NCBI GenBank assembly: GCA_902581405.1
Contig: CACHOJ010000002.1
Location: forward strand, 62,001-126,000
From: an uncultured Pelagibacteraceae bacterium
GTDB lineage: Bacteria; Pseudomonadota; Alphaproteobacteria; Pelagibacterales; Pelagibacteraceae
Direction: 5' to 3'
Length of the DNA: 64,000 nt
Of the stretch, positions 42,424 through 55,452 are shown in pieces (position 1 is the stretch's first letter; each line of letters opens with the position of its first letter). The notes beneath the pieces were generated by a model. That model searched no databases and was not told the DNA's origin. It saw nothing but the letters and a program-made list of their open reading frames with translations. The translations under genes were made by a program, and so were the position numbers.

Positions 42424-44828
42424 AATTTACAATGAGTTGGTTAAAAGAACATCTTGAGACCAAGCATAAAGATACTCAGATTATTGATAAATTGACAGAT
42501 GTTGGACTTGAAGTTGAGAGCTTTGAAAATATTAGCTCTGATTTTGATAATTTTAAAGTGGCAAAAATTATAAATGCTGAACAACATCCAAATGCAGATA
42601 GACTTAGGGTATGTGATGTTGATATAGGACAACAAAATATTGTTAAAGTTGTTTGTGGAGCACCAAACGCTAAAAAAGATCTTTTGACTGTTTATGCTGG
42701 TCCTGGATCAGTAATTCCAAAAAATAATATGAAACTTACAATCAGTAAGATTAGAGGTGTAACTTCGTATGGGATGCTATGTTCAGAGTCAGAATTAAAA
42801 TTATCAGATGAAAGTGAGGGAATAACAGAGCTAAAACCAGGCAAATATTCCGACAAAATAGGTAAAAATTTTTTTAAACACAATACTGAAAAAGTTGTTG
42901 ATTTATCAATAACTCCAAATCGACCTGACTGTTTAGGAGTTAGAGGGATAGCCAGAGATTTAGCTGCAGCAGGAGCTGGTAAATTAAAAAATATTTCTCA
43001 TAAAAAAATCAATAATGGCGGATCCCAAAATATAAAAGTTTCAATTGTCAAAGATAAAAACCAAGGTTGTACAATATTTGGAAGTTGTCTCATAAAAGGC
43101 GTAACGAATAAAGAAAGCCCAAAATGGTTGAAAGAAAAAATTGAATCTCTTGGTCAAAAACCAATTTCAGCAATTGTAGATATAACTAATTATGTAATGT
43201 TAGATTTAAATAGACCTCTACATGCATATGATGCAGATAAAATTGATAAAGAAATTATAGTAAGAAATTCAAAAAAAGGCGAAACCTTTGAAGCACTGGA
43301 CAATAAGGAATATAAATTAGATGATGGTATGTGTGTTATATCTGATAAATCTGGCGTCTTAGGCTTAGGAGGAGTAATTGGAGGAACACGATCTGGCACT
43401 GAATTAAAAACCAAAAATATTTTATTGGAGTCTGCATACTTTATTCCAAGATCAATAAGAAAAACTTCAAAATTACTTAACATAGATACCGATGCTAAAT
43501 TTAGATTTGAAAGAGGAATTGACCCTCAATCAATAGAGACAGGTTTAATAAAAGCTTCTCGATTAATATCAGAAATTTGTGGAGGAAAGATAAGTAAATT
43601 TGATATTCAAAAAATTAAACAATATAAAAACTCAGAAATTAAATTTAATATCTCGCTATTCGAAAAAATAACAGGTTTTAAAGTTAAAGAAAATGAAATC
43701 ATTAAAATTTTGAACAATCTAGGTTTCAAAGTTTCCAAAAAAAAATCAGAATTAAACCTAAGTGTTCCTTCTTGGAGGCCTGACATAAGTCAACCGATAG
43801 ATATAGTTGAAGAAGTTGTTAGAATTAAAGGATATGAAAATATTGAAACTATAGAACCAAAGAAAAATAGATTAAAAGACACATTAAACAAACAACAAAA
43901 ACTTTTTCATTTTTTACAACGTTCTGTAGCATCAAAAGGTTATTTAGAGACTATTACTTGGTCATTCACAGATGCAAGAATAAATAATCTTTTTAGAGAA
44001 AATTTAAAAGAAGTTAAAATAGTAAATCCTATAAGTTCAGATTTAAATGTATTAAGAAATTCAATTTTTTCAAACTTAGTCTTTTATTTAAAGAAAAATT
44101 TAGACAGAGGATTTAAAGATATTTCGCTCTTCGAGATTGGACCAATTTTTAAAAATAACCAGCCTGGAGAACAGTTAACGATAATAGGTGCAATAAAATC
44201 AGGGAAAATTTCAAGATTAAATTGGAATGAAAAAGAGAGATCAGTTGATATTTTTGATGTGAAAAAAGATTTAATTCAAACATTAATGGAAGCTGGATAT
44301 GATAAACAAAGTTTTTTCATAAGAGATAAATCTCCCACTTACTATCACCCAGGAAAATCTGGTTCACTTTATCTAGATAAGGATGATATTGATCCTGTTG
44401 CATATTTTGGAGAACTACATCCAAATATTGTAAAGAGGCTAGATATAAAAACTGAAGGAGTAGTTGGTTTTGAAATCTATCTCGATTATTTAAAAGATAA
44501 TAAAATAAAATTAAAGGATCAAAAGACCAATTTTGAATATTCGGACTATCAAAAATCAGAGAGAGATTTTGCTTTTGTAGTAGATAAAAATTACAAAGCA
44601 CAGGATTTAATTGAAATCATATCATCAATTGATAAAAATCTAATAAGATCAATTAAAATTTTTGATATTTATGAAGGTGAAAATATTCCAGATGGAAAAA
44701 AATCGATAGCTCTTAATGTTACAATTCAATCATCTGAAAAAACATTAGAAGAAAATGATCTTGAAAAAATTAATAAATTAATTATTTCAACTGTTGAGTC
44801 TAAGTCAGGCGCGAAAATTAGATCCTAA
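42420..44828 (+). CDS. pheT: Phenylalanyl-tRNA synthetase beta subunit
   Basis: The editing and tRNA-binding subunit, 802 residues. In order it has the N-terminal tRNA-binding (OB) domain with [15 protein letters not shown] near 60, the B3/B4 editing domain with [11 protein letters not shown] and GGVIGG near 310, the B5 domain near 400-475 ([15 protein letters not shown]), the catalytic-like core, and the C-terminal ferredoxin-fold anticodon-binding domain ([17 protein letters not shown] near 705). Length is typical (about 800). The lepA ATG begins on the base after its stop. Confidence 0.97.
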   Translation: MKFTMSWLKEHLETKHKDTQIIDKLTDVGLEVESFENISSDFDNFKVAKIINAEQHPNADRLRVCDVDIGQQNIVKVVCGAPNAKKDLLTVYAGPGSVIPKNNMKLTISKIRGVTSYGMLCSESELKLSDESEGITELKPGKYSDKIGKNFFKHNTEKVVDLSITPNRPDCLGVRGIARDLAAAGAGKLKNISHKKINNGGSQNIKVSIVKDKNQGCTIFGSCLIKGVTNKESPKWLKEKIESLGQKPISAIVDITNYVMLDLNRPLHAYDADKIDKEIIVRNSKKGETFEALDNKEYKLDDGMCVISDKSGVLGLGGVIGGTRSGTELKTKNILLESAYFIPRSIRKTSKLLNIDTDAKFRFERGIDPQSIETGLIKASRLISEICGGKISKFDIQKIKQYKNSEIKFNISLFEKITGFKVKENEIIKILNNLGFKVSKKKSELNLSVPSWRPDISQPIDIVEEVVRIKGYENIETIEPKKNRLKDTLNKQQKLFHFLQRSVASKGYLETITWSFTDARINNLFRENLKEVKIVNPISSDLNVLRNSIFSNLVFYLKKNLDRGFKDISLFEIGPIFKNNQPGEQLTIIGAIKSGKISRLNWNEKERSVDIFDVKKDLIQTLMEAGYDKQSFFIRDKSPTYYHPGKSGSLYLDKDDIDPVAYFGELHPNIVKRLDIKTEGVVGFEIYLDYLKDNKIKLKDQKTNFEYSDYQKSERDFAFVVDKNYKAQDLIEIISSIDKNLIRSIKIFDIYEGENIPDGKKSIALNVTIQSSEKTLEENDLEKINKLIISTVESKSGAKIRS

Positions 44829-46640
44829 ATGTCCACTGAAATTGATAACATAAGAAACTTTGCAATTATTGCACATATTGATCATGGTAAATCCACAATA
44901 GCAGATAGAATAATACATAGATGTGGTGGATTAACAGATAGAGAAATGAAAGCTCAAGTCCTTGACTCAATGGACATTGAAAGAGAGAGAGGTATAACAA
45001 TTAAAGCTCAAACAGTTAAATTAAATTACAAGTCAAAAAGTGGAAAAAATTATATTTTAAATATTATAGATACTCCTGGACATGTTGACTTTAGTTATGA
45101 AGTTAGCAGGTCTTTGTATGCCTGTGAAGGATCAATATTAATTGTAGATAGCACACAAGGTGTAGAGGCCCAAACTTTAGCAAATGTCTATCAAGCATTA
45201 GATATTAACCATGAAATTATTCCAGTTTTAAATAAAATTGATTTACCTGCATCTGATATAGATAGAACAAATAAACAAATTGAAGACGTTATTGGAATAG
45301 ATACTTCAAACGCTGTACCATGTTCAGGTAAAACAGGTGAGGGCATTGATGAAATTTTGGAGCAAATTATTCAAAGACTACCTGGACCCAGAGGTGAAAA
45401 AGATGAAAAATTAAAGTGTTTATTAGTAGACAGCTGGTATGACAGTTATCTTGGAGTAGTAATTTTAGTAAGAGTAATTGATGGGAAAATAAAAAATAAT
45501 ATGAAAATTAAAATGATGTCTTCTAATAAAGAGTATTTTGTTGAAAAAGTTGGTGTTTTTACGCCAAAACCAAAGGATATTGACGAACTTAATTCAGGAG
45601 AAATTGGTTTTATAACAACTGGAATAAAAGTTTTATCTGAAACAAAGGTTGGAGATACAATTTGTGATGCTTCAAAACCATTAATAGAGATACTTCCAGG
45701 CTTTAAACCAAGTAAGCCAGTAGTTTTTTGTGGTTTGTTTCCTGTAGATAGTTCTGAATATCAAAAACTAAAAGATGGTTTGGCTAAACTCAAATTGAAT
45801 GACTCTAGTTTTTCTTTTGAGGCCGAGTCTTCCTCCGCATTAGGCTTGGGTTTTAGATGTGGTTTTTTGGGTTTGTTACATTTAGAAATTGTTACAGAGA
45901 GACTTGAAAGAGAATTTGATATTAACTTACTTACTACAACTCCAGGTGTAGTTTATAAAATCCATTTGAACAATGGTGAAGTAAAAGATTTGCAGAATCC
46001 ATCGAGTTTACCGGATCCAACTTTGATAAAATTTATTGAAGAACCATGGATTAAAGCTACAATTATTACTCCAGATCAGTTTCTTGGACCAATAATAAAA
46101 ATATGCCAAGATAAAAGAGGAATTCAAACTAATTTAAGTTACTCAGGCAATAGAGCAGTTGTAAATTATGAATTACCATTAAATGAAGTAGTGTTTGATT
46201 TTAATGACAGATTAAAATCTATGACAAGTGGTTATGCTAGTTTTGATTATGAAATAATAGGACATAGAGAAGGGGATCTTGTTAAAATGAGTATACTAGT
46301 AAATAGTGAACCTGTGGATGCCTTAGCAATGATGATTCACAAAGACTTTGCTCAAAAAACTGGTAGGGAGGTTTGTGAAAAATTAAAAGACTTAATTCCC
46401 AGGCATAATTTTATGATACCAGTTCAAGCAGCTATAGGAGGAAAGATTATTGCAAGAGAGACAATTAAAGGTTTTAAAAAGGATGTATTAACAAAAATCC
46501 ATGGTGGCGGAGCTGTTGACAGAAAAAGAAAATTACTTGAAAAACAGAAAAAAGGTAAAGCTAGAGCTAAACAATTTGGGAGAGTTGAGATACCACAAGA
46601 AGCTTTTATAGGTGTACTTAAAATATCTAAGGAAAAATAA
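44829..46640 (+). CDS. lepA: Elongation factor 4 (LepA)
   Basis: A ribosomal GTPase of 603 residues that acts on stalled or misassembled translation complexes. The G domain has G1 [13 protein letters not shown] near 15, G2 with [12 protein letters not shown]3 DTPGHVDF near 81, G4 NKID near 136 and G5 CSGKTG. Domains II, III, the EF4-specific [16 protein letters not shown] region near 337, and the C-terminal LepA domain ([21 protein letters not shown]-like, ending near 595) are all present. It directly follows pheT and is only one base from tRNA-Ser. Confidence 0.97.
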   Translation: MSTEIDNIRNFAIIAHIDHGKSTIADRIIHRCGGLTDREMKAQVLDSMDIERERGITIKAQTVKLNYKSKSGKNYILNIIDTPGHVDFSYEVSRSLYACEGSILIVDSTQGVEAQTLANVYQALDINHEIIPVLNKIDLPASDIDRTNKQIEDVIGIDTSNAVPCSGKTGEGIDEILEQIIQRLPGPRGEKDEKLKCLLVDSWYDSYLGVVILVRVIDGKIKNNMKIKMMSSNKEYFVEKVGVFTPKPKDIDELNSGEIGFITTGIKVLSETKVGDTICDASKPLIEILPGFKPSKPVVFCGLFPVDSSEYQKLKDGLAKLKLNDSSFSFEAESSSALGLGFRCGFLGLLHLEIVTERLEREFDINLLTTTPGVVYKIHLNNGEVKDLQNPSSLPDPTLIKFIEEPWIKATIITPDQFLGPIIKICQDKRGIQTNLSYSGNRAVVNYELPLNEVVFDFNDRLKSMTSGYASFDYEIIGHREGDLVKMSILVNSEPVDALAMMIHKDFAQKTGREVCEKLKDLIPRHNFMIPVQAAIGGKIIARETIKGFKKDVLTKIHGGGAVDRKRKLLEKQKKGKARAKQFGRVEIPQEAFIGVLKISKEK

Positions 46641-46641
46641 T

Positions 46642-46731
46642 GGAGAGGTGGCCGAGTGGTTGAAGGCGCACGCTTGGAAAGCGTGTATAGGGGAAACTCT
46701 ATCATGGGTTCGAATCCCATTCTCTCCGCCA
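46642..46731 (+). tRNA. tRNA-Ser (GGA anticodon)
   Basis: A 90-nt class II tRNA. The acceptor GGAGAGG pairs with TCTCTCC (one G-U), followed by discriminator G and an encoded CCA. The anticodon stem CACGC/GCGTG holds loop TTGGAAA, giving anticodon GGA for UCU/UCC. The long variable arm (TATAGGGGAAACTCTATCA) is typical of serine. It starts one base after the lepA stop, so it probably lies on the end of the same transcript and is released by processing. The 171 bp between it and gyrB hold only very short ORFs of doubtful meaning. Confidence 0.95.
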
Positions 46732-46896
46732 TTAATTATTAATCCAAAAATGGCTTTTATTCAAAAAAATCGAAAAATAGAAAATTTTTTTAAAAAATCT
46801 AATATAATCGTTGAAAATACTAACTAATTTAAGCTCATGGTCTTAAGAGATTTTATTAAAAAATTCAAAAATGGTATAAAAGATTATTCCTTATAA

Positions 46897-48960
<2,064 letters not shown>

Positions 48961-48963
48961 TTA

Positions 48964-50241
48964 ATGGAGTTAATCAGTAATTCCAAATCATCACATCTAA
49001 ACAAAATTACATATGTCAATTTAAGATGGATCGGTGTAATAGGTCAATTTATTACTATAAATGTCGTCGCATTCTTATTAAAATTTGAATTCAATTTTTT
49101 ACTAGCAAATATTATAGTTTTAGTAGGTGCTTTAAGTAATATTTTCTTATTTTATTTTTTTAAAAAAAATCAATTACAAGAAAAAATATCCCTTACTTTT
49201 CTTATCATTGATATTTTACAACTAAGTATTTTACTTTATTTAACAGGTGGTATTATAAATCCATTCTCAATATTCTTGATTATACCAAGTATATTTGCCT
49301 CAAGCAGCTTAAGTATTAGAACAAATATTTTAATAATAATTTTAACAATATTTTCAATTATTTTACTTACTTTTTATCATCAAGAATTACCTTCACCATT
49401 AAATGAATATATTTTTAATAATTACTATTATTATTCTGTGCCTTTAGCTTTAATTATTGCGCTCCTTTTCCTGAGTTTTTTTGCTTTAACATTTGGAAAT
49501 GAGTCAAAGGTTAGAAAGGATGCATTAGATAAAATTCAGGAAGTTATTTCTAAAGAGCACGAATTGGTATCTTTAGGTGGGCAAGCTGCAGCAGCTGCCC
49601 ATTCATTAGGCACTCCATTATCTACTATTAAGATTATATCTCAAGACTTGTACAATAATTTTAAAAATAATAGAGACCTTAAAAAAGATATTGAATTACT
49701 TGTTAGCCAAGTTGATAGATGCAATGAAATATTAAAAAGGTTATCTTTAAATCCTGTAGTTGAAGATGATTTTATAGATAAAAATATAAGTTTGTATGAT
49801 TATATAAAAGAAATAGTTAATTCTTTTAAAGAGATATCAGATAAAAATTTTATTATTAATATAGAGCAAGATTATAATTCATTTGAAATTCCAAAATCGA
49901 TTGAAGTAGTTTATGGGATAAGAAATTTTATTGGAAATGCCAATAAATTTTCAAAAAAAAATATTTTCATATCGATAACTAGCGACAGTGAAAATTCAAT
50001 AATATCGATAGAAGATGATGGATCAGGTTTTCCTAAAGATATACTTACAAAGATTGGAGAGCCATATATTAAGTCACTTCAATCTAAAAATAAGTCCAGA
50101 GCAGGACTTGGACTTGGAATATTCATAGGAAAAACTTTGTTAGAAAGAAATAAAGCTAAACTTTTAATTAGAAACTCAGAAACAAGAGGTGGTGCTGAAA
50201 TCAAAATTGAATGGTCAAATAAAGATTTAAAAAGTATTTAG
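48964..50241 (+). CDS. regB: RegB/PrrB-type redox sensor histidine kinase
   Basis: A membrane histidine kinase of 425 residues. About six hydrophobic helices fill residues 18-180. The quinone-sensing loop GGIINPF (95-101) matches the RegB pattern GGxxNPF. The H-box is [16 protein letters not shown] with His213, and a Cys occurs in VDRCNEIL at 253, 40 residues later, the same spacing as His225 and Cys265 of Rhodobacter RegB. ATPase boxes are [12 protein letters not shown] (N), IEDDGSGFP (G1) and [11 protein letters not shown] (G2). Ser follows the His where Glu is usual. It starts 3 bp after gyrB; no RegA partner is in the window. Confidence 0.86.
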   Translation: MELISNSKSSHLNKITYVNLRWIGVIGQFITINVVAFLLKFEFNFLLANIIVLVGALSNIFLFYFFKKNQLQEKISLTFLIIDILQLSILLYLTGGIINPFSIFLIIPSIFASSSLSIRTNILIIILTIFSIILLTFYHQELPSPLNEYIFNNYYYYSVPLALIIALLFLSFFALTFGNESKVRKDALDKIQEVISKEHELVSLGGQAAAAAHSLGTPLSTIKIISQDLYNNFKNNRDLKKDIELLVSQVDRCNEILKRLSLNPVVEDDFIDKNISLYDYIKEIVNSFKEISDKNFIINIEQDYNSFEIPKSIEVVYGIRNFIGNANKFSKKNIFISITSDSENSIISIEDDGSGFPKDILTKIGEPYIKSLQSKNKSRAGLGLGIFIGKTLLERNKAKLLIRNSETRGGAEIKIEWSNKDLKSI

Positions 50242-52031
50242 TGCAGTTTTTTGTTTTCAAAAAGACCGCTCAATTGATCAATCATTACGTCACCTAGTTC
50301 TTGTACATCTGAAATTTTTATAGCTTTTTTATAATATCTAGATACGTCATGGCCAATACCAATTGCTAATATTTCAATTTCACTATTGGTTTCAATAAAC
50401 TTAACAATTTTTTTTAAGTTTTTTTCTAAGAAATCGCCTGAATTTACTGATAAAGTTGAATCATCTACAGGTGCTCCATCAGAAATAACCATTAATATTT
50501 TTCTTTCCTCTCTTCTTTTTTTAAGTCTATTAAATGCCCATGTAATAGCTTCTCCATCTATATTTTCTTTTAACAATCCCTCTTTTAACATTAATCCCAA
50601 ATTCTTTTTTGATTGTCTCCAATGCGAGTCGGCGCTTTTATAAATGATGTGTCTAAGATCATTTAGTCTTCCAGGGTTTTTTATTTTTCCTAATTTATTC
50701 CATTCTTGTCGACTTTTTCCACCTTTCCAATTTTTTGTTGTAAATCCAAGTATCTCTACTTTGACTGAACATCTCTCTAAGGTTCTAGATAAAATATCAG
50801 CACAAATAGCTGCTATAGTTATTGGCCTTCCTCTCATTGAACCAGAGTTATCAATTAATAATGTCACTATAGTATCTTTAAAGTCTAAATCTTTTTCTTT
50901 TTTAAATGATAATGAATTGTATGGGTCAATAATAATTCTTGGTAACTTAGAACTATCTAATAATCCTTCTTCAAGATCAAATTCCCATGACCGATTTTGT
51001 TTTGCCATTAATTGTCTTTGTAATTTGTTCGCTAATTTTGTAATTAAATCTTGAAAGCTAGTAAGTTGCTGGTCTAAATTTTTTCTGAGTTTTTGAATTT
51101 CCTCAGCAGTTTCTAAACTTTCAGCTTTGGCGATTTCGTCAAACTCTTTAGTAAAAATTTTATATTCTTTATCACTTATACCTAAACTCTTTTTTTGGAT
51201 CACATTTTCTGAGTCCATATCATCGTTATTCTCATTGGCAAGTTGATCATCAAGTCTAAACTCATTAACATCATCCTCACTATCCATACCCTGCGTGATA
51301 TTTTCATCCTCACTTGACTTGCTAGACTGTTCATTGTTTTCATCCTCATTGTTATTTGGATTATTTTGATCTTGGGCATCATCTTTTTCATCATTTTCTT
51401 TTTCGGTGGTGTCATCATTTTCAAATATATCCATACTTTCTAAAATTTCTGAAAATTTATTATTATAAACCTCTTGATTTTCTAGATTTTCTTTTAAAAA
51501 TTTCAAATGATTACCTATGGACTTATTAAAATCATTCTCCCAAAATTGAAGAATTTCTTTATTTCCAGGACTTAATTCCAGATTAAAAAACTTGTTTGTC
51601 ATATAAATTTCAAAAGCATCAATTATATTTGTGTCTTCTTTTTTTGTTGTCTTTTTTTGCTCAAGAGATTGGAGTCTATATTTATAATTATCTTTAAAAT
51701 TTTTTAAAATTCCTTTTAACATTTCTGAACCTAGTAACTCATATCTTACTTTTTCTGAAAATTGATAAAGGGTTCTACAAGATGGATTTTTTGGATTATT
51801 TTTGGCTAGTAATTTTTTATCTGAAAACCTCTTTTTCAAAGCGTCAGAGTCTGTCTCGGCTCTTAGTTTTTTAAACTGATTTTTATCAGTAATATTATCT
51901 ATTTCCCCAACGCTATAAATTTTTTCCTCTTTTTTCTTATTTCTATCTACTTTATAATCATCAGAGATAACTCTGTAAGTTGATTGTAGTGCTTGTTTGA
52001 ATTTTTCTTTTATACCATCTTCTTTATTCAT
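50238..52031 (-). CDS. cobT: CobT-like VWA protein (cobaltochelatase subunit family)
   Basis: A 597-residue protein of the CobT family. The N-terminal helical part ([19 protein letters not shown]) is followed by [13 protein letters not shown], a long Asp/Glu/Asn-rich low-complexity stretch (about residues 200-275), then a VWA domain with the MIDAS motif [13 protein letters not shown] near 390 and later [12 protein letters not shown]. In aerobic B12 makers CobT and CobS form the AAA+/VWA motor that works with CobN to insert cobalt. No cobN or other B12 gene is here, so a chelatase role is unproven. It starts at the last base of cobS and overlaps regB by 4 bp. Confidence 0.88.
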   Translation of the reverse strand: MNKEDGIKEKFKQALQSTYRVISDDYKVDRNKKKEEKIYSVGEIDNITDKNQFKKLRAETDSDALKKRFSDKKLLAKNNPKNPSCRTLYQFSEKVRYELLGSEMLKGILKNFKDNYKYRLQSLEQKKTTKKEDTNIIDAFEIYMTNKFFNLELSPGNKEILQFWENDFNKSIGNHLKFLKENLENQEVYNNKFSEILESMDIFENDDTTEKENDEKDDAQDQNNPNNNEDENNEQSSKSSEDENITQGMDSEDDVNEFRLDDQLANENNDDMDSENVIQKKSLGISDKEYKIFTKEFDEIAKAESLETAEEIQKLRKNLDQQLTSFQDLITKLANKLQRQLMAKQNRSWEFDLEEGLLDSSKLPRIIIDPYNSLSFKKEKDLDFKDTIVTLLIDNSGSMRGRPITIAAICADILSRTLERCSVKVEILGFTTKNWKGGKSRQEWNKLGKIKNPGRLNDLRHIIYKSADSHWRQSKKNLGLMLKEGLLKENIDGEAITWAFNRLKKRREERKILMVISDGAPVDDSTLSVNSGDFLEKNLKKIVKFIETNSEIEILAIGIGHDVSRYYKKAIKISDVQELGDVMIDQLSGLFENKKLH

Positions 52032-53005
52032 TAAACTTGAATATTAATCATTGACTCTGGTAGTTCTTCACCAAAACATCTTTGATAATATTCAGAAATA
52101 GTATTTTTCTCTGCATCGTCGCATTTGTTCAAAAATGTAACCCTAAATGCATATCCAATATCTTTGAAAATTTCTGAATTTTCAGCCCAATGCAAGACTG
52201 TTCTTGGACTCATTACTGTCGATATATCTCCAGCCATAAATCCTTTTCTAGTTAGTGAAGCTACTTTTATCATGTTTGATACTTGTTCTTTTCCTTTAGA
52301 ATTGTTTAAATTTTTATTTTTACCTAGTATTATTTCCATCTCTTTTTCCAAACTAAGATAGTTTAATGTAGATACGATATTCCATCTATCCATCTGACCT
52401 TGATTTATCTGCTGAGTTCCATGATATAAACCTGTTGTATCTCCTAGACCTACAGTATTCGTTGTTGCAAATAGCCTAAAAAACTTATTTTGTTTAATGA
52501 CTTTATTTTTATCTAACAATGTAAAACTTCCCTCTGACTCAAGCACTCTCTGAATAACAAACATTACATCTGGTCTTCCAGCATCATATTCGTCAAAAAC
52601 TAATGCTACAGGGTTTTGAATTGACCAGGGAAGAATGCCCTCTTTAAATTCAGTTACTTGTTTACCCTCTTTTATCACAATGGAGTCTTTTCCAATTAAA
52701 TCAATTCTGCTCACATGACTATCAAGATTAATTCTTATACAGGGCCAGTTTAATCTAGCAGCTATCTGTTCAATATGAGTTGATTTTCCTGTACCATGAT
52801 ACCCCTGTATCAGAACTCTTTTGTTAAAAGAGAAACCAGACAAAATAGCCAATGTTGTATCCTTATCAAACTTATATGTTTTATCTATCTCTGGCACATA
52901 TTCACTTGATTTAGAAAATGCATCCACTTCCATATCACTTTCAATACCAAAGGTTTGTTTAATAGATAATTTAATATCTGGGGTATGGTTAATATTTGGT
53001 GTCAA
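52031..53005 (-). CDS. cobS: CobS-like AAA+ ATPase (cobaltochelatase subunit family)
   Basis: A 324-residue AAA+ ATPase. Walker A is [13 protein letters not shown] near residue 70, Walker [17 protein letters not shown] near 132, and sensor-1 region [20 protein letters not shown] near 180. The N-terminus [17 protein letters not shown] is the CobS family start. CobS partners CobT as a chelatase or remodelling motor. Its ATG is inside the end of the dnaJ-like gene (17-bp overlap), and its last base is the first of cobT, so all three are one unit. The bolA/dnaJ/cobS/cobT arrangement is common in alphaproteobacteria, including some where CobN is absent. Confidence 0.91.
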   Translation of the reverse strand: MTPNINHTPDIKLSIKQTFGIESDMEVDAFSKSSEYVPEIDKTYKFDKDTTLAILSGFSFNKRVLIQGYHGTGKSTHIEQIAARLNWPCIRINLDSHVSRIDLIGKDSIVIKEGKQVTEFKEGILPWSIQNPVALVFDEYDAGRPDVMFVIQRVLESEGSFTLLDKNKVIKQNKFFRLFATTNTVGLGDTTGLYHGTQQINQGQMDRWNIVSTLNYLSLEKEMEIILGKNKNLNNSKGKEQVSNMIKVASLTRKGFMAGDISTVMSPRTVLHWAENSEIFKDIGYAFRVTFLNKCDDAEKNTISEYYQRCFGEELPESMINIQV

Positions 53006-53522
53006 TTTTCTCCTTATATGTATTTTTTAATTGAGTATAAGCTAAAGTAATTACTTTTAGCTTGTCTTCAAATTTTTTATTTCCAGCATTCATATCAGGG
53101 TGAAATTTTTTGACAAGTTTTTTAAATTTTTCTTGAACTTTCTCCCATTTTAATCCGACACTAATTCCTAATATATTAAAGGCTTTTATATCATTGTTGT
53201 TAAATTTAAACTTATTCATGTTATTAAAATCATTATTGAATTTGAACTTATCCATTTCATCTTTTAAAGCATTACTCCACAAAACTTTAAAAAAATTGTC
53301 CGAGGAACTAAAGCTTTGTGTTGGTTTATGCCAAGTCATGTCTGAACGTAAAAATTCAACTATTTGTTGATCACTCATACCTCTAAAATAGTTCCAGTTT
53401 TTATTAAATTCTTTTATGTGATTTAAACACAATAATCTGTAATCTTTACTATTATCTCTTTCTTTAGGGGCTTTATACAAGCCCTCGTCAGAACAATTAT
53501 TCCAATCACAAATATTTTTCAT
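52989..53522 (-). CDS. DnaJ-domain (J-domain) protein next to cobS
   Basis: A 177-residue protein with a C-terminal J-domain: LGISVGLKWEKVQEKFKKL then VKKFHPDMNAG with the HPD motif near residue 150, which stimulates DnaK-type chaperones. The N-terminal part (CDWNNCSDEGLYKAPK, then LLCLNHIKEFNKNWNYF) contains Cys pairs and aromatic residues typical of the alphaproteobacterial proteins at this locus. It is not the general DnaJ, lacking the Gly/Phe and zinc regions. It overlaps cobS by 17 bp. Its ATG is only 20 bp from the divergent bolA ATG, inside a perfect inverted repeat. The client is unknown; CobS/CobT is a natural guess. Confidence 0.87.
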   Translation of the reverse strand: MKNICDWNNCSDEGLYKAPKERDNSKDYRLLCLNHIKEFNKNWNYFRGMSDQQIVEFLRSDMTWHKPTQSFSSSDNFFKVLWSNALKDEMDKFKFNNDFNNMNKFKFNNNDIKAFNILGISVGLKWEKVQEKFKKLVKKFHPDMNAGNKKFEDKLKVITLAYTQLKNTYKEKIDTKY

Positions 53523-53545
53523 AGTATATAGTAGTTTATACTATG
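53520..53545. promoter_or_regulatory. Palindrome spanning both start codons of dnaJ-like and bolA genes
   Basis: CATAGTATA (53520-53528) and TATACTATG (53537-53545) form a perfect 9-bp inverted repeat with an 8-bp spacer. The outer triplets are the start codons of the two divergent genes. Possible -10 elements lie in the middle: TATAGT on the plus strand (53527-53532) and TATAAA on the minus strand (53540-53535). Either would give leaders of only a few bases. A shared symmetrical operator or a pair of leaderless promoters are the two readings. Confidence 0.6.
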
Positions 53546-53803
53546 AAAATTAATGAGCTTATCAAAATTATCGAAAAAAAGATTTTGTCGCAGGATTGTA
53601 TTTCAAAGGTTAAGATAGAGGATAAGTCACTTTTGCATAAAAATCATAAATCGAATGAAAAAGGAAAATTTCATATTTTGCTGTTAATTGAATCAGCTGA
53701 ATTAAAAAAAAAAAGTAAATTAAATTCTACAAGATTTATCTACAAAATTTTAGATAACGAATTAAAAAATAATATTCATTCATTACAGATTAAACTACTT
53801 TAA
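53543..53803 (+). CDS. bolA: BolA-family protein
   Basis: An 86-residue BolA-fold protein. The N-terminal helix INELIKIIEKKIL is followed by strands KVKIEDKS, the conserved H in LLHKNHKS, and GKFHILLLIES, which ends the family signature; the C-terminal helix (TRFIYKILDNELKNNIHSLQI) carries the IHxLxI ending. BolA proteins bind glutaredoxins and shared 2Fe-2S clusters and influence morphology and iron balance. The gene is divergent from the J-domain gene and overlaps the end of aroB by 9 bp. bolA beside this dnaJ is an alphaproteobacterial neighbourhood. Confidence 0.85.
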   Translation: MKINELIKIIEKKILSQDCISKVKIEDKSLLHKNHKSNEKGKFHILLLIESAELKKKSKLNSTRFIYKILDNELKNNIHSLQIKLL

Positions 53804-54898
53804 ACTGTTAAAAATATATCTCTTTAAAATTAAAGGATTGATCTGAAAGTCTATTTGTATTTTACCAAAATTTTTAATTAATACTAAATTAATACTCTCA
53901 GAATTGTTTTTTTTATCGATTTTCATAAAATTTAAAATTTTATCAGTATCTTTTTTTTTAAAAAGACTATTTATTTTTGCTTTCAAACCAATTCTATTTA
54001 TATGGTTTATGATAATATTTAACTGTTCTTTTGAAAGAATTCCACGTTGAAGACTAAATTCTGCTGCACTTTTTATACCTAAAATAACGGCTTCACCATG
54101 ATTTAGTTTTTTAGAAAAACCTAGCGTTGACTCATAAGCATGCGCAAAGGTGTGACCTAAATTTAATACTTTTCTGAAATTTTTTTCATCTACATCTTTT
54201 TCCACTACGGTTTTCTTCAAATTACAAGCTTCTAAAATAGAATTTTCAATAAAGGGTGATTTTAATTTTAAAATTTTTTCTAAGTTTTTATCAAGATATA
54301 CAAAATTTCGATAACTATCTATAATGCTACTTTTTAATATTTCAGCATATCCACAAATAATTTCTCTTTTAGGCAAAGAATTTAAAATATTAATATCTGA
54401 TACAACTAGATCTGGTTGATAAAAACTACCAACTAAATTTTTTCCATATTTATTATTTATGCCTGTTTTTCCACCTATTGATGAATCTACTTGTGAGAGT
54501 AAAGTTGTTGGAATATTTATAAATTTTAAACCTCTTTTAAAAGTACTTGATGCAAATCCAACTATATCTCCAATTATCCCTCCACCAAAAGAAATAACAC
54601 AATCTGATCTGTTAAATCTTCTTTCAAATAAAATTTTATGAATTTTTTCAATTGTTATATAATTTTTATTTTTTTCTGACGGTACTAATTGAATTTTAAA
54701 TATTTTTTTAGATTTGAGTTTTGTATACAACGTTTTTTTAAAAATATTTGGAATATTCTTGTCTGTAACAACTAAGCATTTTTCGAAAGTTATATTTCTA
54801 TCTTTAAAAATTTTATCTATCTTATTTACTAAGCCTCTTCCTATAAGAATTGAGTAATTTTTGGTATTTGTTTTTATATTTATTTTATTTATTTTCAT
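53795..54898 (-). CDS. aroB: 3-Dehydroquinate synthase
   Basis: The second enzyme of the shikimate pathway, converting DAHP to 3-dehydroquinate with NAD and a metal. The 367-residue protein shows the NAD-binding SFGGGIIGDIVGFASSTFKRG near 103, the substrate region PTTLLSQVDSSIGGKTGIN near 130 and metal ligands in CGYAEILKSSII (Glu), LGHTFAHAYES (His) and LNHGEAVILG (His). All catalytic motifs are intact at normal length. Its start overlaps aroK by 14 bp, forming the widespread aroK-aroB pair. Confidence 0.96.
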   Translation of the reverse strand: MKINKINIKTNTKNYSILIGRGLVNKIDKIFKDRNITFEKCLVVTDKNIPNIFKKTLYTKLKSKKIFKIQLVPSEKNKNYITIEKIHKILFERRFNRSDCVISFGGGIIGDIVGFASSTFKRGLKFINIPTTLLSQVDSSIGGKTGINNKYGKNLVGSFYQPDLVVSDINILNSLPKREIICGYAEILKSSIIDSYRNFVYLDKNLEKILKLKSPFIENSILEACNLKKTVVEKDVDEKNFRKVLNLGHTFAHAYESTLGFSKKLNHGEAVILGIKSAAEFSLQRGILSKEQLNIIINHINRIGLKAKINSLFKKKDTDKILNFMKIDKKNNSESINLVLIKNFGKIQIDFQINPLILKRYIFNSLK

Positions 54899-55397
54899 AA
54901 ATATCTAATATCCTATTTATAATTTGATCTTTATCTAATTTATCACAATTTATTTTATAGTTCGACAATTCGTAAATTTTTGATCTTTCTTTGATTAAAC
55001 TATTTATTTTATCTTTAGTGAGTTTAATAACAACTGGTCTTTTTTTACTTTTGTATATTCTATTTATAATTGTTTCATTCTTCCAATTAAGCCAAAAGGA
55101 TAAGCATGTTTTCTGACATAATTTTCTTATGGATGAATTAATAAACCCTCCACCTCCTAAAGAAATTACATTATTTTCAGATTTAAGATATTTTAAGGAA
55201 ATTTTTTCTTCAATTTTTCTAAAATATTTTTCTCCATTTTTTTTAAAAATATCTGAAATACTTAATGACTCAACTTCCTCAATCTTTCGATCAATATCTA
55301 TAAAACTGACGTTTAATTTTTTTGATAAAATTTTACCAATAGAGGATTTACCAGATCCCATCATCCCGATTAATACAATGTTTTTTTTTGATTTCAT
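54885..55397 (-). CDS. aroK: Shikimate kinase
   Basis: Phosphorylates shikimate with ATP. The 170-residue NMP-kinase-like protein has the P-loop GMMGSGKSSIGKIL near residue 10, the shikimate-binding DIDRKIE near 36 and FRKIEEK near 60, GGGGF near 81, and a lid region KKRPVV near 118. Length is normal (170-190). It is the first gene of the aroK-aroB pair and is divergent from the small membrane-protein gene across 55 bp. Confidence 0.95.
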   Translation of the reverse strand: MKSKKNIVLIGMMGSGKSSIGKILSKKLNVSFIDIDRKIEEVESLSISDIFKKNGEKYFRKIEEKISLKYLKSENNVISLGGGGFINSSIRKLCQKTCLSFWLNWKNETIINRIYKSKKRPVVIKLTKDKINSLIKERSKIYELSNYKINCDKLDKDQIINRILDIYENK

Positions 55398-55452
55398 GAG
55401 TTTCTATATTGAAAAAACACAAATATGTCTTATTTTGAAATTATTAAATTAT

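Noticed and set aside
46612-46827. ORF running through tRNA-Ser, and 25- and 19-codon ORFs at 46750-46827 and 46837-46896
   Set aside because: The first crosses a tRNA; the other two lack a Shine-Dalgarno, recognisable features or terminators. I cannot support them as genes.
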